DNA of 64,000 bases from Thermoanaerobaculia bacterium (GTDB taxonomy: Bacteria > Acidobacteriota > Thermoanaerobaculia > Multivoradales > JAHEKO01). A program made the translations under genes and the position numbers. The notes beneath the pieces are model-generated. The model saw nothing but the letters and a program-made list of their open reading frames with translations. It was not told the DNA's origin and searched no databases. The stretch is taken from assembly GCA_947259195.1 (NCBI GenBank), contig CAMYLC010000045.1, positions 1-64,000 of the forward strand, read 5' to 3'. Positions 34,074 to 43,773 of this stretch are shown piece after piece (the stretch's first letter is position 1; each line of letters starts with the position of its first letter).

Positions 34074-35213
34074 ATGGTTGAAGTGGACAGCTCGAGTCTC
34101 TCCAGCGACACCCTTTTCGGTGTCGAGGAGATGGAGATCAATTTCGGTCCGCAGCATCCGGCCACCCATGGGGTGCTGCGGCTGAAGCTCAAGGTGGACG
34201 GCGAGCGGATCGTCGATTGCTATCCGGTGATCGGGTATCTGCACCGAGGCACCGAGAAGTTGTTCGAGCTGCACCCCTTCTTTCAGAATGTGCCCCATAC
34301 GGATCGCTTGGACTACGTAGCCGCGGCCACTAACAACCTGGCCTACGTTGGTGCGGTCGAGAAGCTGCTCGGTCTGGTGGTGCCTCCGCGGGCGAGCTAC
34401 ATCCGCACGCTTCTGTCGGAGCTGCAACGGATCTCCAGCCATCTTATTTGGCTGGCGACGCACGCCATCGACATCGGGGCGATGACGCCCTTCTTCTACA
34501 CGTTTCGAGAGAGAGAGATCGTTCTCGATCTCTTCGAGGAGTACTGCGGGGCTCGACTGACTCTCAATTGCATGCGTCCGGGAGGTCAGCCGTACGACCT
34601 TCCCGTGGGCTGGGTCGAGCGCTGCGCCGAGTTCATCGAGGATTTCCCCGGCAAGATCGACGAGTACGAAGGTCTGCTGACGGAGAACCGGATCTGGAAG
34701 AAGAGGACAGTCGGAATCGGCATCCTGACACCAGAGGTGGCGCTGGAATATGGCGTGACCGGACCGATGCTGCGCGGTAGCGGCATTCAGTTGGATGTTC
34801 GCAAGGCGATGCCATACGAAATGTACGACCAGGTGGATTTCGACGTGCCGGTGTTCTACAACTGCGACACCTACGATCGCTATCTGGTTCGAATCGAGGA
34901 GATGCGCCAGTCCGTCCGGATCGTTCGGCAGTGCCTCGAGAAGCTCCCCGAGGGGCCGATAATGGGCAAGCGCCCACGCGTGCTGAAGGCTCCGAAGGAA
35001 GGGGATGTCTACCATGCCGTGGAAGCTCCGAAGGGCGAGATCGGCTTCTATATCGTGGGAAACGGTACGCCGAATCCGCATCGCTGCAGGGTACGGCCGC
35101 CGTCGCTGTACAACATCCAGGTGTTGCCCGAGATGGTCGTCGGCGGCCTGATCGCCGACCTCATCGCGGTCATCGGTACGACTGACATCGTGCTGGGCGA
35201 GGTAGACCGATGA
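34074..35213 (+). CDS. nuoD: NADH-quinone oxidoreductase subunit D
   Basis: 379 residues. The 49-kDa subunit that forms the quinone pocket with NuoB. Conserved parts are INFGPQHPATHGVLRLKL, IGYLHRGTEKLFEL (with Arg58), the MRPGGQ-type loop and the C-terminal DIVLGEVDR. Arg58 corresponds to the arginine that is dimethylated in the human subunit by NDUFAF7; a MidA/NDUFAF7 relative is encoded just upstream of this operon. Confidence 0.96.
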   Translation: MVEVDSSSLSSDTLFGVEEMEINFGPQHPATHGVLRLKLKVDGERIVDCYPVIGYLHRGTEKLFELHPFFQNVPHTDRLDYVAAATNNLAYVGAVEKLLGLVVPPRASYIRTLLSELQRISSHLIWLATHAIDIGAMTPFFYTFREREIVLDLFEEYCGARLTLNCMRPGGQPYDLPVGWVERCAEFIEDFPGKIDEYEGLLTENRIWKKRTVGIGILTPEVALEYGVTGPMLRGSGIQLDVRKAMPYEMYDQVDFDVPVFYNCDTYDRYLVRIEEMRQSVRIVRQCLEKLPEGPIMGKRPRVLKAPKEGDVYHAVEAPKGEIGFYIVGNGTPNPHRCRVRPPSLYNIQVLPEMVVGGLIADLIAVIGTTDIVLGEVDR

Positions 35214-35232
35214 GGACGGGGTGGAGAGTCTG

Positions 35233-36303
35233 ATGGTCGAGTTTTTTGGCGAGACCCTGTTCACCTACGCGGTGGTGCCGCTGGTCAAGATCATTGCGGC
35301 GATCATCGTCGTGCTTACGATCATTGCTTATACCACCTTCGCCGAGCGCAAGATTCTGGGCTTCCTCCAGGTCCGGACCGGGCCGAATCGCGTCGGGCCG
35401 TGGGGCCTGTTTCAACCCATAGCCGACGTCGCAAAACTCCTCGGCAAGGAGGACGTGATCCCGAATCGTGCGGTCAAGTGGGCGTACGTCCTGGCTCCGT
35501 GCCTGGTCGTCGGACCCGCTCTGCTCATCCTGTCGGTGATTCCCTATGGGCCGCCATCGGCCGAAGGCACGATTCCCAGTTGGTTCATCACCGACGTCAA
35601 TGCAGGGCTACTGCTGGTTGTTGCGATAGCTTCGATCGGAGTGTACGGGCTGATCCTCGGAGGCTGGGCCTCCAACAACAAGTTCTCCATGTTGGGCGGG
35701 CTTCGAGCGGCCGCCCAGATGATCTCGTACGAGGTCCCGCAGGGCTTCTCACTGATCGTACCGGTGCTGATGGCCGGTACCCTCTCGCTGGTCGGAATCG
35801 TCGAGGCTCAGCTGACCCAGGGTCGATGGTTCATCTTCGGGTTCTTTCCTTTCGGTCTTCTGGCTTTCTTCATCTACTTCGTGGCTGGAGTAGCTGAATC
35901 CAACCGCAACCCATTCGATTTGCCGGAGGCCGAATCCGAGCTGGTGGCCGGATTCCACACGGAGTACAGCGGCATGCGATTCGCTCTGTTCTTTCTGGGT
36001 GAGTACGCCAACATGATCGTGATCTCGGCTGTCGCGGTAACCATGTTCCTGGGCGGTTGGTTGCGGCCTTTCCCGAGTGTCGGATGGTTGTCGTTTCTCA
36101 ATTTGGCGTTCCTGCCGGCGGGCCTGGCCGGATTCCTGTGGTTCCTGATCAAGCTTCTCAGCTTCCTGTTCGTCTACATCTGGTTCCGCGGGACTTTCCC
36201 GAGGTACCGCTTCGACCAGTTGATGGATCTCGGTTGGAAGTGGTTGATTCCCACCGCGTTGCTGTCTGTCGTGGCAACTGCTCTCTGGAAGGTCCTCATC
36301 TAG
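35233..36303 (+). CDS. nuoH: NADH-quinone oxidoreductase subunit H
   Basis: 356 residues from the ATG at 35233, which has GGAG 6 bp upstream; a GTG at 35221 is the alternative. A membrane subunit with eight or so helices that forms the entrance to the quinone channel. Family motifs: TTFAERKILGFLQVRTGPNR, SYEVPQGFSL, ESNRNPFDLPEAESELVAGF (20 residues) and WFRGTFPRYRFDQLMDLGWK. Confidence 0.96.
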   Translation: MVEFFGETLFTYAVVPLVKIIAAIIVVLTIIAYTTFAERKILGFLQVRTGPNRVGPWGLFQPIADVAKLLGKEDVIPNRAVKWAYVLAPCLVVGPALLILSVIPYGPPSAEGTIPSWFITDVNAGLLLVVAIASIGVYGLILGGWASNNKFSMLGGLRAAAQMISYEVPQGFSLIVPVLMAGTLSLVGIVEAQLTQGRWFIFGFFPFGLLAFFIYFVAGVAESNRNPFDLPEAESELVAGFHTEYSGMRFALFFLGEYANMIVISAVAVTMFLGGWLRPFPSVGWLSFLNLAFLPAGLAGFLWFLIKLLSFLFVYIWFRGTFPRYRFDQLMDLGWKWLIPTALLSVVATALWKVLI

Positions 36304-36311
36304 GCTTACGT

Positions 36312-36791
36312 ATGAGCTGGATCAAGCGCTTCCTGGACAAGATCATGCTGCTGGACCTGTTCTCAGGTCTGGGCATCACCTTCCGGCACCTGCTGAAGAG
36401 GAAGGTGACGGTTCAGTATCCGGAAGAGCGCCGGGAGCCGGCACACCGTTTCCGTGGCATGTTTCGGCTCGACGAAGAACGCTGTATCAAGTGCACTCTC
36501 TGTGCCCGGGACTGCCCCATCGACATCATCTACATCGATTGGCACCAGGAAGTGAACCCGGAGACGGAGAAGAAGGAAAAGCTACTGGATCGCTTCGACA
36601 TCGACATCCAGCGGTGCATGTTCTGCGGTCTGTGCGAAGAGGCCTGCCCCACCAACCCGAAATCGATCTGGTTGACGAGCAAGACCTACGAATTGGCGAG
36701 CTATGAACGGTGGCAGAATCTGTACGTGGACAAGCGAGAACTGGAGGACTGGAAAGTCCGCCCGGCCTATACCGATGAAGAGGTCGTCTGA
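36312..36791 (+). CDS. nuoI: NADH-quinone oxidoreductase subunit I
   Basis: 159 residues from the ATG at 36312, 8 bp after nuoH. A ferredoxin-like subunit holding clusters N6a and N6b. Two CxxCxxCxxxCP motifs are complete: CIKCTLCARDCP and CMFCGLCEEACP. It passes electrons to NuoB. The longer open frame upstream overlaps nuoH and is rejected. Confidence 0.95.
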   Translation: MSWIKRFLDKIMLLDLFSGLGITFRHLLKRKVTVQYPEERREPAHRFRGMFRLDEERCIKCTLCARDCPIDIIYIDWHQEVNPETEKKEKLLDRFDIDIQRCMFCGLCEEACPTNPKSIWLTSKTYELASYERWQNLYVDKRELEDWKVRPAYTDEEVV

Positions 36792-36811
36792 TCGAGAGAT
36801 GAGCGTCTGAA

Positions 36812-37345
36812 ATGGAATTCCTGCTGGTCAACGGCCCCGGGCTGCTGTTCTACCTGTTTGCCGCACTGGCCGTGCTGTCTGCAATCCTGGTGGTCAGTCT
36901 GCGCAATCCCATGTACTCGGCTTTCGCGCTGCTGGTTTCGTTCCTGGCTGTCGCCGCGCTGTTCTTCTTGCTCCATGCGGAGTTTCTGGCAGTTGTGCAG
37001 ATCTTCGTCTACGGCGGCGGCATCATGGTGCTGTTCCTGTTCGTCATCATGTTGGTCAACCTACACCGAATTCAGGAAGCCGAAATCTATGGCATGCAGT
37101 GGCCGGCGGCGCTGCTGCTGGCGGTGATGTTGATCGGACTGGTGAGTTGGGTGGTGGCCAGGGTTCAGTTCTCACCGGCCAATCTCGCGCCTGCCACTCT
37201 TGTCAGCGTCGACGGCGAGGTCGTGGGCAATGTTCAGGCAGTCGCATGGCAGCTCTTTCAGCAGTACCTTTTGCCGTTCGAGATTGCGTCTCTCTTTCTG
37301 CTGGTGGCGATGATCGGTGCTGTCGTTCTGGCACGTAAGGATTAG
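36812..37345 (+). CDS. nuoJ: NADH-quinone oxidoreductase subunit J
   Basis: 177 residues and five predicted helices. The family signature is YGGGIMVLFLFVIMLVN after the third helix. It is part of the membrane arm and takes part in quinone-linked conformational change. The gap of about 50 bp to nuoK is one of the largest in the operon. Confidence 0.94.
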   Translation: MEFLLVNGPGLLFYLFAALAVLSAILVVSLRNPMYSAFALLVSFLAVAALFFLLHAEFLAVVQIFVYGGGIMVLFLFVIMLVNLHRIQEAEIYGMQWPAALLLAVMLIGLVSWVVARVQFSPANLAPATLVSVDGEVVGNVQAVAWQLFQQYLLPFEIASLFLLVAMIGAVVLARKD

Positions 37346-37394
37346 CTGGAGAGGGAGAGTGTGTCCACCGGATCCATGAGACAACGAGACGAGA

Positions 37395-37709
37395 ATGCCA
37401 ATGTTTGAGATCACCACCAACCACTATCTTGTGTTGAGCGCCATGCTCTTCGTGATCGGCCTTGTCGGGATCCTCACGCGGCGCAACATGATCGTGGTCC
37501 TGATGTCGATCGAGTTGGTGTTGAACTCGGTCAATCTCAACCTGGCGGCCTTCTCGTATCAGTACTCGGACCTTACCGGTCAAATCATGGGTGTCTTCGT
37601 CATCGCGGTGGCCGCTGGAGAGGCTGCAATCGGCCTGGCCATCCTTGTTGGTTTGTATCGATTGCGAGGCACCACTTCGCTCGATCACGCTTCGGAGCTC
37701 AAGGGGTAG
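37395..37709 (+). CDS. nuoK: NADH-quinone oxidoreductase subunit K
   Basis: 104 residues with three helices. The acidic residues needed for proton transfer are visible in MSIELVLNSVNLNL and in VAAGEAAIGLAI. The start could be either of two ATGs six bases apart (37395 or 37401). Confidence 0.94.
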   Translation: MPMFEITTNHYLVLSAMLFVIGLVGILTRRNMIVVLMSIELVLNSVNLNLAAFSYQYSDLTGQIMGVFVIAVAAGEAAIGLAILVGLYRLRGTTSLDHASELKG

Positions 37710-37715
37710 CGGACG

Positions 37716-39788
37716 ATGCAGGCGCTCTGGCTGATCCCGCTCTTGCCCTTCCTGGGGGCCTTTCTCAACGGTGTAGTCCTCAAAGGTAGGGCTTCCAAGC
37801 GGTTGATCACGGGCGTTGCCGTCGGCAGCGTCGGACTGGCGACCGTTCTGGCCCTCTTCTACGTAGTTCCGAGCTACCTGCGGAGCGCCGAGTATGCCGC
37901 CGGGCATGGCTTCGAGCAGGTGCTCTGGGTCTGGCTACCGGCCGGATTTCTGAAGCTTACGAGTGGCGTATTTGCCGAGCTGACCATCGATTTCGCTTTT
38001 CTCCTGGACCCGCTCTCGGCGGTCATGCTCTTTGTGGTCACCTTCGTGGGCTTCTGGATTCACGTCTACTCGATCGGGTACATGGGGCACGAAGACGGCT
38101 ACCAGCGTTACTTCACCTATCTGAACCTCTTCATGGGAGCGATGCTCCTGCTCGTGCTGGGCAACAACTTCCTGGTCATGTTCATCGGCTGGGAGGGCGT
38201 CGGTCTCTGTTCCTACCTGCTGATCGGCTACTACTACAGGCAAGAGTTTCCTCCGTACGCCGGTCGTAAGGCCTTTATTGTCAACCGGATAGGCGACGCT
38301 GGCTTCCTCATGGCCCTGTTCGCCCTGGCTTCGACATTCGGCAGCTTGCGGTACACGGAGATCTTCTCTAGGGCGGCCGAGGATCCTTCCCTCCTCGAGT
38401 CTCCGTTCGTGATGGGTCTGACGCTGGCGAGCTTTGTGGCTCTATTCCTCTTTGTCGGAGCCACCGGCAAGAGCGCCCAGATTCCGCTCTACGTCTGGTT
38501 GCCCGATGCGATGGCCGGCCCGACCCCGGTCTCCGCACTGATCCACGCCGCCACCATGGTGACGGCGGGTGTGTACATGGTTGCCAGAGCCAACATCGTC
38601 TACCAGCTGGCACCGGGAGTCTCCGGAGTCGTGGCCGTCGTGGGCTGCTTGACGGCGATTTTCGCTGCCACGATCGCCCTGGCTCAGACCGATATCAAGA
38701 GGGTGCTGGCTTACTCCACCGTTTCGCAGTTGGGATACATGTTTCTGGCCGCCGGCGTAGGGGCCTATTCAGTGGCGGTTTTCCACCTCATGACCCATGC
38801 CTTCTTCAAGGGCCTACTCTTTCTGGGGTCCGGCTCGGTGATCCACGCTGTCGGCGGGGAGCAGGACATGCGCCGGATGGGTGGGCTGCGCAAGAGGCTG
38901 CCGGTGACCTACTGGACCTTCGTCACAGGAACCTTGGCGATCGCCGGTGTGCCGCTCCTCGCCGGGTTCTTCAGCAAGGACCAGATCCTGGCGGCGGCTT
39001 TCGAGGGCCACAAGATCCTCTGGGGCGTTGGCTTGATCACGGCCGGACTGACAGCCTTCTACATGTTCCGACTCCTCTACATGACGTTTCATGGCGAGTT
39101 CAGGGGTACGCAGGAAGAGTGGGAGCACGTTCACGAGTCGCCGCCGGTCATGACCCTGCCGCTGATTGTGCTCGCCGTCGGCGCGGTCATCTCGGGCTGG
39201 GTCGGCCTTCCCCGTTTGGGTGATTGGGATTGGAACTGGTTCGGTCACTTTCTGGAGCCGGTCGTCCATGGGGTGGGTGGGCACGGTGAGGCGCATCACG
39301 CCAGCTTGGGCCTCGAGCTCCTGCTAATGGCGCTCTCCGTGGCGGTCGCCGGCACCGGTATCTTCCTCGCTTGGCGGACCTATGGCGGGTCGCAGGAGCT
39401 GGCAGGAGGCGCCTGGTGGGCAGACCGATTCCCTGGCCTGCATCGCCTGCTGCTCAACAAGTACTACGTCGATGAGCTCTACGATCGAACGGTGGTGCGA
39501 GGCACCTGGTCGACTGCCCGCAACCTGTTTCGCTTCGACGCCGGGTTCATCGATGGTTTCCTGGTCAACGGCTCGCGCCATGTGACCGTGGCTGCCGCCT
39601 ACCTGTCGGGCTTCTTCGACAAGTACGTGGTCGATGGATTGGTGAATCTCACTGGCTGGCTTCTGCAGTTCGGATCGCGAGTGTTTCGTCGCTTGCAGAC
39701 CGGAGTGGTCTCCCAGTACGCGATGGTGATCGCAGTGGGGATGTTCGTTTTGGTCTTCTTCTATGTCGTTGTTGCACTGCAGAGCTAG
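37716..39788 (+). CDS. nuoL: NADH-quinone oxidoreductase subunit L
   Basis: 690 residues, somewhat longer than E. coli NuoL (613). An antiporter-like proton-pumping subunit at the far end of the membrane arm, with a lateral helix at the C-terminus. Motifs: IGWEGVGLCSYLLIG, FVGATGKSAQIPLYVWLPDA, AMAGPTPVSALIHAATMVTA and VLAYSTVSQLGYMF. Confidence 0.96.
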   Translation: MQALWLIPLLPFLGAFLNGVVLKGRASKRLITGVAVGSVGLATVLALFYVVPSYLRSAEYAAGHGFEQVLWVWLPAGFLKLTSGVFAELTIDFAFLLDPLSAVMLFVVTFVGFWIHVYSIGYMGHEDGYQRYFTYLNLFMGAMLLLVLGNNFLVMFIGWEGVGLCSYLLIGYYYRQEFPPYAGRKAFIVNRIGDAGFLMALFALASTFGSLRYTEIFSRAAEDPSLLESPFVMGLTLASFVALFLFVGATGKSAQIPLYVWLPDAMAGPTPVSALIHAATMVTAGVYMVARANIVYQLAPGVSGVVAVVGCLTAIFAATIALAQTDIKRVLAYSTVSQLGYMFLAAGVGAYSVAVFHLMTHAFFKGLLFLGSGSVIHAVGGEQDMRRMGGLRKRLPVTYWTFVTGTLAIAGVPLLAGFFSKDQILAAAFEGHKILWGVGLITAGLTAFYMFRLLYMTFHGEFRGTQEEWEHVHESPPVMTLPLIVLAVGAVISGWVGLPRLGDWDWNWFGHFLEPVVHGVGGHGEAHHASLGLELLLMALSVAVAGTGIFLAWRTYGGSQELAGGAWWADRFPGLHRLLLNKYYVDELYDRTVVRGTWSTARNLFRFDAGFIDGFLVNGSRHVTVAAAYLSGFFDKYVVDGLVNLTGWLLQFGSRVFRRLQTGVVSQYAMVIAVGMFVLVFFYVVVALQS

Positions 39789-39806
39789 GTAAAACGAGGG
39801 TAAGTC

Positions 39807-41405
39807 ATGTTCGACTGGGTGCTTCAAGTTCCGATTCTCAGCATCATCTGCTATCTGCCCCTGGCAGGGGCTGTGATCATCGTGGTCTTCATGCGAGGCA
39901 CCAGCACTCTCGCAATCCAACGCTTCGCCACCCTGGTGGCCGCCGTTGACTTCGTTGTCTCGGTACCACTCTGGTTCACTTTCGAACGTCAGGGCGAGCT
40001 GTTTCAATTTCGCGAGAGCGCCAACTGGATCGAGGCCATCGGGGCGCGCTACGAGTTCGGTATTGACGGTATCGCCCTCTTGTTGGTGCTGCTGACCACT
40101 TTTCTGGGGGTGGCCGCATTCCTGTCGTCCTGGAGTGCGATTCAGGTACGGGAGAAGGAGTACTACATCTTCATGCTTCTCCTGCAGACCGGCATGTTGG
40201 GCGTCTTCATGGCCATGGACTTCTTCCTGTTCTATGTCTTCTGGGAAGTCATGCTGGTGCCCATGTACTTCTTGATCGGAATCTGGGGAGGTCCGCGCCG
40301 GCTCTACGCGGCCATCAAGTTCTTCCTCTATACCCTCGTCGGCTCGGTGCTCATGCTGCTCGGCATCCTGGCGCTGTACTTCTACAACAGCACCGGACTG
40401 CTGGGTTGGGGAGGTCTGGGAAATCCGCGCAGCTTCTTCATTCCACAGTTCCATGAGATCTCTTCGCAGATTCCGCCTGACCTCCAGTTCTGGATCTTCC
40501 TGGTGTTCTTCGTCGGGTTTGCCATCAAGGTGCCGATGTTCCCCTTCCATACCTGGCTGCCCGACGCTCACGTGGAAGCTCCCACGGCAGGCTCGGTCAT
40601 CCTGGCTGGCGTCTTGCTGAAGATGGGGACCTATGGCTTCGTCCGCTTGTCGCTGCCGATCCTGCCCGACGCAACCTTGAAGTTGCTGCCCTGGATGGCG
40701 GGGTTGTCCATCGTTGGGATTCTGTACGGCGCCCTGGTCGCGATGGCTCAGAAGGACATGAAGAAGCTGGTGGCCTATTCATCGGTGAGCCATCTGGGCT
40801 TCGTGATGCTGGGTGTTTTCGCTCTCAACACGGCCGGCCTCAATGGTGCCGTACTGCAGATGATCAACCATGGGCTCTCTACAGGAGCCCTCTTCTTGCT
40901 GGTTGGAGTCATCTATGAGCGACGGCATACGCGGATGATCGCGGACTATGGCGGGATTTCTTCCGAGATGCCTCTGTTTGCGACGATCTTCATGGTCATC
41001 ACGCTGTCCTCCATCGGTCTGCCGACACTGAACGGTTTCATCGGCGAGTTCACGATTCTGGTCGGCGCCTTCAATCGGACATGGTGGTGGGCCCTGTTGG
41101 CAGTGATTGGAATCGTGCTGGGAGCTGCCTACATGCTTTGGATGTATCAGCGTGTCTTCTTCGGGCCGCTGAAGAATCCGGAGAACAAGGGCCTCGAGGA
41201 TCTCAATGGCCGAGAGCTCGCCTACCTCATTCCGATCGTCGCCATGTGCTTCTGGATCGGTCTCTACCCGAAGCCTTTCTTCGACATCATGGAGAAACCG
41301 GTCGACTACATCGTGCAGAAAGTGGATCCCGAGTACGCCGCGGCGGTAGCGGACAGCATCGAGCCCGCCGCAGGCGCAGATCTGTTGGCAGAGATCGAGG
41401 ACTAG
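39807..41405 (+). CDS. nuoM: NADH-quinone oxidoreductase subunit M
   Basis: 532 residues, close to the usual length. Antiporter-like proton-pumping subunit. Motifs: FYVFWEVMLVPMYFLIGIWG with its key Glu, VPMFPFHTWLPDAHVEAPTA and KKLVAYSSVSHLGFVMLG. Confidence 0.96.
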   Translation: MFDWVLQVPILSIICYLPLAGAVIIVVFMRGTSTLAIQRFATLVAAVDFVVSVPLWFTFERQGELFQFRESANWIEAIGARYEFGIDGIALLLVLLTTFLGVAAFLSSWSAIQVREKEYYIFMLLLQTGMLGVFMAMDFFLFYVFWEVMLVPMYFLIGIWGGPRRLYAAIKFFLYTLVGSVLMLLGILALYFYNSTGLLGWGGLGNPRSFFIPQFHEISSQIPPDLQFWIFLVFFVGFAIKVPMFPFHTWLPDAHVEAPTAGSVILAGVLLKMGTYGFVRLSLPILPDATLKLLPWMAGLSIVGILYGALVAMAQKDMKKLVAYSSVSHLGFVMLGVFALNTAGLNGAVLQMINHGLSTGALFLLVGVIYERRHTRMIADYGGISSEMPLFATIFMVITLSSIGLPTLNGFIGEFTILVGAFNRTWWWALLAVIGIVLGAAYMLWMYQRVFFGPLKNPENKGLEDLNGRELAYLIPIVAMCFWIGLYPKPFFDIMEKPVDYIVQKVDPEYAAAVADSIEPAAGADLLAEIED

Positions 41406-41409
41406 CTCG

Positions 41410-42882
41410 ATGACTTCCATAGCCCCTCAGGAGTTCTGGCTGCTTCTTCCAGAGATGGTGCTGGCCATCTTCGGTATGGCGTTGCTGGTTGCCGGAACCA
41501 CGGGCCGTGGCATCGGTAGTCGCATGGCAGCAATGGCGTCACTGGTCGGAGTGGGCGCGGCGACGATCCTGGTGGTCTGGACACAGGGTCAGGCGACGCT
41601 GGGAGTACCCATTCTGGCAGGGATGTTCGTGCTGGATGGGTTCGCACTGTACTGGAAGGTACTGTTTCTGGTTGCCACCGCCCTGACGGTATTCCTATCC
41701 GCCAGGTTCATCGAAGAGGGGGGCTATCGGGCAGGTGAGTTCTACTCCCTCCTGCTGCTGGCCACGACGGGAATGATGCTGATGGTCAGCGGCTTCAATC
41801 TCCTGTCGATCTGGATCTCGCTCGAATTGATGGCGCTGTCGAGCTACATCCTGGCCGGCTACTTCAAGCATGAGCAGCGCTCGAACGAGGCTTCGCTCAA
41901 GTATTTCGTTCTCGGGGCACTGTCCAGCGGCATCCTGCTCTACGGCATCTCGCTGCTTTACGGTGCGACTAGTACCCTGGCTTTGCCGGACCTATCCAGA
42001 AGCCTGTCTGTGGCAGTCCTGCACGGCGACCTGCTGTCGGCGGTGGGGTGGATTCTCCTGGCGGTCGGCCTCTTCTTCAAGGTCTCGGCGGCGCCGTTCC
42101 ACGTTTGGACACCGGACGTCTACGTCGGCGCGCCAACTCCGGTCACCGGCTATCTGGCGGTGGCCTCGAAAGCGGCATCATTCGCTATCCTGGTTCGCAT
42201 CTTCTACCAGGGCCTGGCGCCGCTGGTGATCGACTGGCAGATCGTCGTCGCGGCGGTGGCCACGCTGTCGATGATCTGGGGCAACATTGCGGCGCTAACC
42301 CAGACGAACGTCAAGCGAATGCTGGCCTACAGCTCAATCGCCCATGCCGGCTACATCCTGATGGGAGTACTCGCAGCAAACGAGACCGGACTCTGGGCGC
42401 TGATGTTCTATCTGCTGGCCTACAGTCTCTTTACGCTGGGAGCCTTCGGCACCGTGATTCTCTTGGAGCGGCGCGAGTACGCCGGCGAGACCCTGTCCGA
42501 CTATGCCGGTTTGGCTCGCCGCGCACCCTTTTTGGCAGCCAGCATGTTGATCTTCCTGCTCGCACTGACGGGGCTACCACCAACGGGAGGCTTCTTCGGG
42601 AAGGTCTATCTGTTTGCGGCCGCCATCGAAGCGGGGTGGACTTGGGTGGCTGTGGTCGGAGTCCTGACCAGCGCCATCTCGCTTTACTACTATATGGCCG
42701 TGGTGGTTCAGATGTACCTGAAGGACTCGGATGCGACGACGCCGATTCCCATGCGCGCTCCCGGTTTGGTTGCGGCCATCGGCTTCTGTGCTGTCGTTAC
42801 GGTAATTCTGGGTCTTCTACCCGGCGTCTTCGTAGATCTGGCCAAGTCGAGTATCTTGCCGCTGTCCTGGAATCTTCTCTGA
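41410..42882 (+). CDS. nuoN: NADH-quinone oxidoreductase subunit N
   Basis: 490 residues. The third antiporter-like subunit. Motifs: ISLELMALSSYILAGY, APFHVWTPDVYVGAPTPVTG and VKRMLAYSSIAHAGYILMG. It is the last gene of the operon. No strong terminator follows. Confidence 0.96.
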   Translation: MTSIAPQEFWLLLPEMVLAIFGMALLVAGTTGRGIGSRMAAMASLVGVGAATILVVWTQGQATLGVPILAGMFVLDGFALYWKVLFLVATALTVFLSARFIEEGGYRAGEFYSLLLLATTGMMLMVSGFNLLSIWISLELMALSSYILAGYFKHEQRSNEASLKYFVLGALSSGILLYGISLLYGATSTLALPDLSRSLSVAVLHGDLLSAVGWILLAVGLFFKVSAAPFHVWTPDVYVGAPTPVTGYLAVASKAASFAILVRIFYQGLAPLVIDWQIVVAAVATLSMIWGNIAALTQTNVKRMLAYSSIAHAGYILMGVLAANETGLWALMFYLLAYSLFTLGAFGTVILLERREYAGETLSDYAGLARRAPFLAASMLIFLLALTGLPPTGGFFGKVYLFAAAIEAGWTWVAVVGVLTSAISLYYYMAVVVQMYLKDSDATTPIPMRAPGLVAAIGFCAVVTVILGLLPGVFVDLAKSSILPLSWNLL

Positions 42883-42945
42883 GAGGATTCCTTCGCCAAC
42901 CAGAGGACGGGCAGCCCGATCCTCGTCGCTCGGTTTGCGTCTGGT

Positions 42946-42973
42946 TTGCGCCTTGCTGGTTTCGGGCTAAACT
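42946..42973 (+). promoter_or_regulatory. Weak promoter candidate before the ECF sigma gene
   Basis: TTGCGC and TAAACT separated by 16 bp in the 152-bp gap after nuoN. The fit to the consensus is only moderate, and an ECF-dependent promoter is equally possible. Confidence 0.3.
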
Positions 42974-43034
42974 ACTGGCACGGTCTATGCTCAGCTCGAG
43001 GACTGCAATAGGTTGAATCTGTGAGAAGCTGAAG

Positions 43035-43670
43035 ATGCCTGGTAAGAGCACGAGTCAGCAGCGGGGTTGGAATTTCGAGGAGGCGGCGATGCCCTTCGTC
43101 GATGGCCTCTACAACACCGCCTACCGGATGACCCGAAATGCTCAGGATGCCGAGGATCTTGTACAGGAGACCTACCTCAAGGCCTATCGCTACTACGACA
43201 AGTTCGAGGAAGGTACCAACTTCAAGGCCTGGCTGTTCAAAATCCTGAAAAACACCTTCATCAACAACTACCGCAAGAAACAGCAGGCCCCACCGCAGAG
43301 CGATTTCGCCGAGATCGAGGATGCCTTCGAGAGCAGGCTCAGCTCGGACGTCTCGGGCCAGATGAAGAGCCCCGAGGAGGAGATTCTCGAGAACGTTCTG
43401 GACGAGGATGTACAACGCGCTCTGGACGACCTGCCACCCGACTATCGAATGGCTGTGCTTCTCGCCGACCTCGAGGGGTTTTCATACAAGGAGATCGCGG
43501 ACATTCTGGAGTTGCCTCTGGGGACGGTCATGAGTCGGTTGTATCGGGGCCGCAAACTCCTGGAATCGGCGATGCTCACCTATGCCAAAGAGCACGGATA
43601 TCTGCGGTCCGGTGAACCCAGCAAGATGCGCAGCAGCCAGCTGCGTGAAGGCTCGAAGGAGCAGAAGTGA
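43035..43670 (+). CDS. ECF-type RNA polymerase sigma factor
   Basis: 211 residues. Region 2 is visible as AQDAEDLVQETYLKAYRYY with FKAWLFKILKNTFINNYRK, and region 4 as LDDLPPDYRMAVLLADLEGF with YKEIADILELPLGTVMSRLY. It lacks region 3, as expected of group 4 sigma factors. It lies 103 bp upstream of a zinc-finger anti-sigma gene, so the two form a classical pair that may control the downstream envelope genes. Confidence 0.93.
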   Translation: MPGKSTSQQRGWNFEEAAMPFVDGLYNTAYRMTRNAQDAEDLVQETYLKAYRYYDKFEEGTNFKAWLFKILKNTFINNYRKKQQAPPQSDFAEIEDAFESRLSSDVSGQMKSPEEEILENVLDEDVQRALDDLPPDYRMAVLLADLEGFSYKEIADILELPLGTVMSRLYRGRKLLESAMLTYAKEHGYLRSGEPSKMRSSQLREGSKEQK

Positions 43671-43773
43671 GAGCTCTACGAGGAATATCGCCGACAGGAC
43701 GACAGTTAGATAGAGAGAGGCCTGTCAGGCGCGTCGTCCGAGCTTGGTGTGTGCAGGGTCTCGAGGTGCGGAG

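Noticed and set aside
34880..34900. tRNA-like word GGTTCGAATC
   Set aside because: It lies inside nuoD in frame and no cloverleaf can be formed around it.
33330..35264. A 644-codon open frame on the minus strand opposite nuoC and nuoD
   Set aside because: It is antisense to two clearly real genes, has no recognisable domain, and long antisense frames are common in GC-rich DNA.
39324..40571. A 415-codon open frame on the minus strand opposite nuoL and nuoM
   Set aside because: Same reason; the composition is a shadow of membrane-protein codons (rich in His, Gln and Glu).
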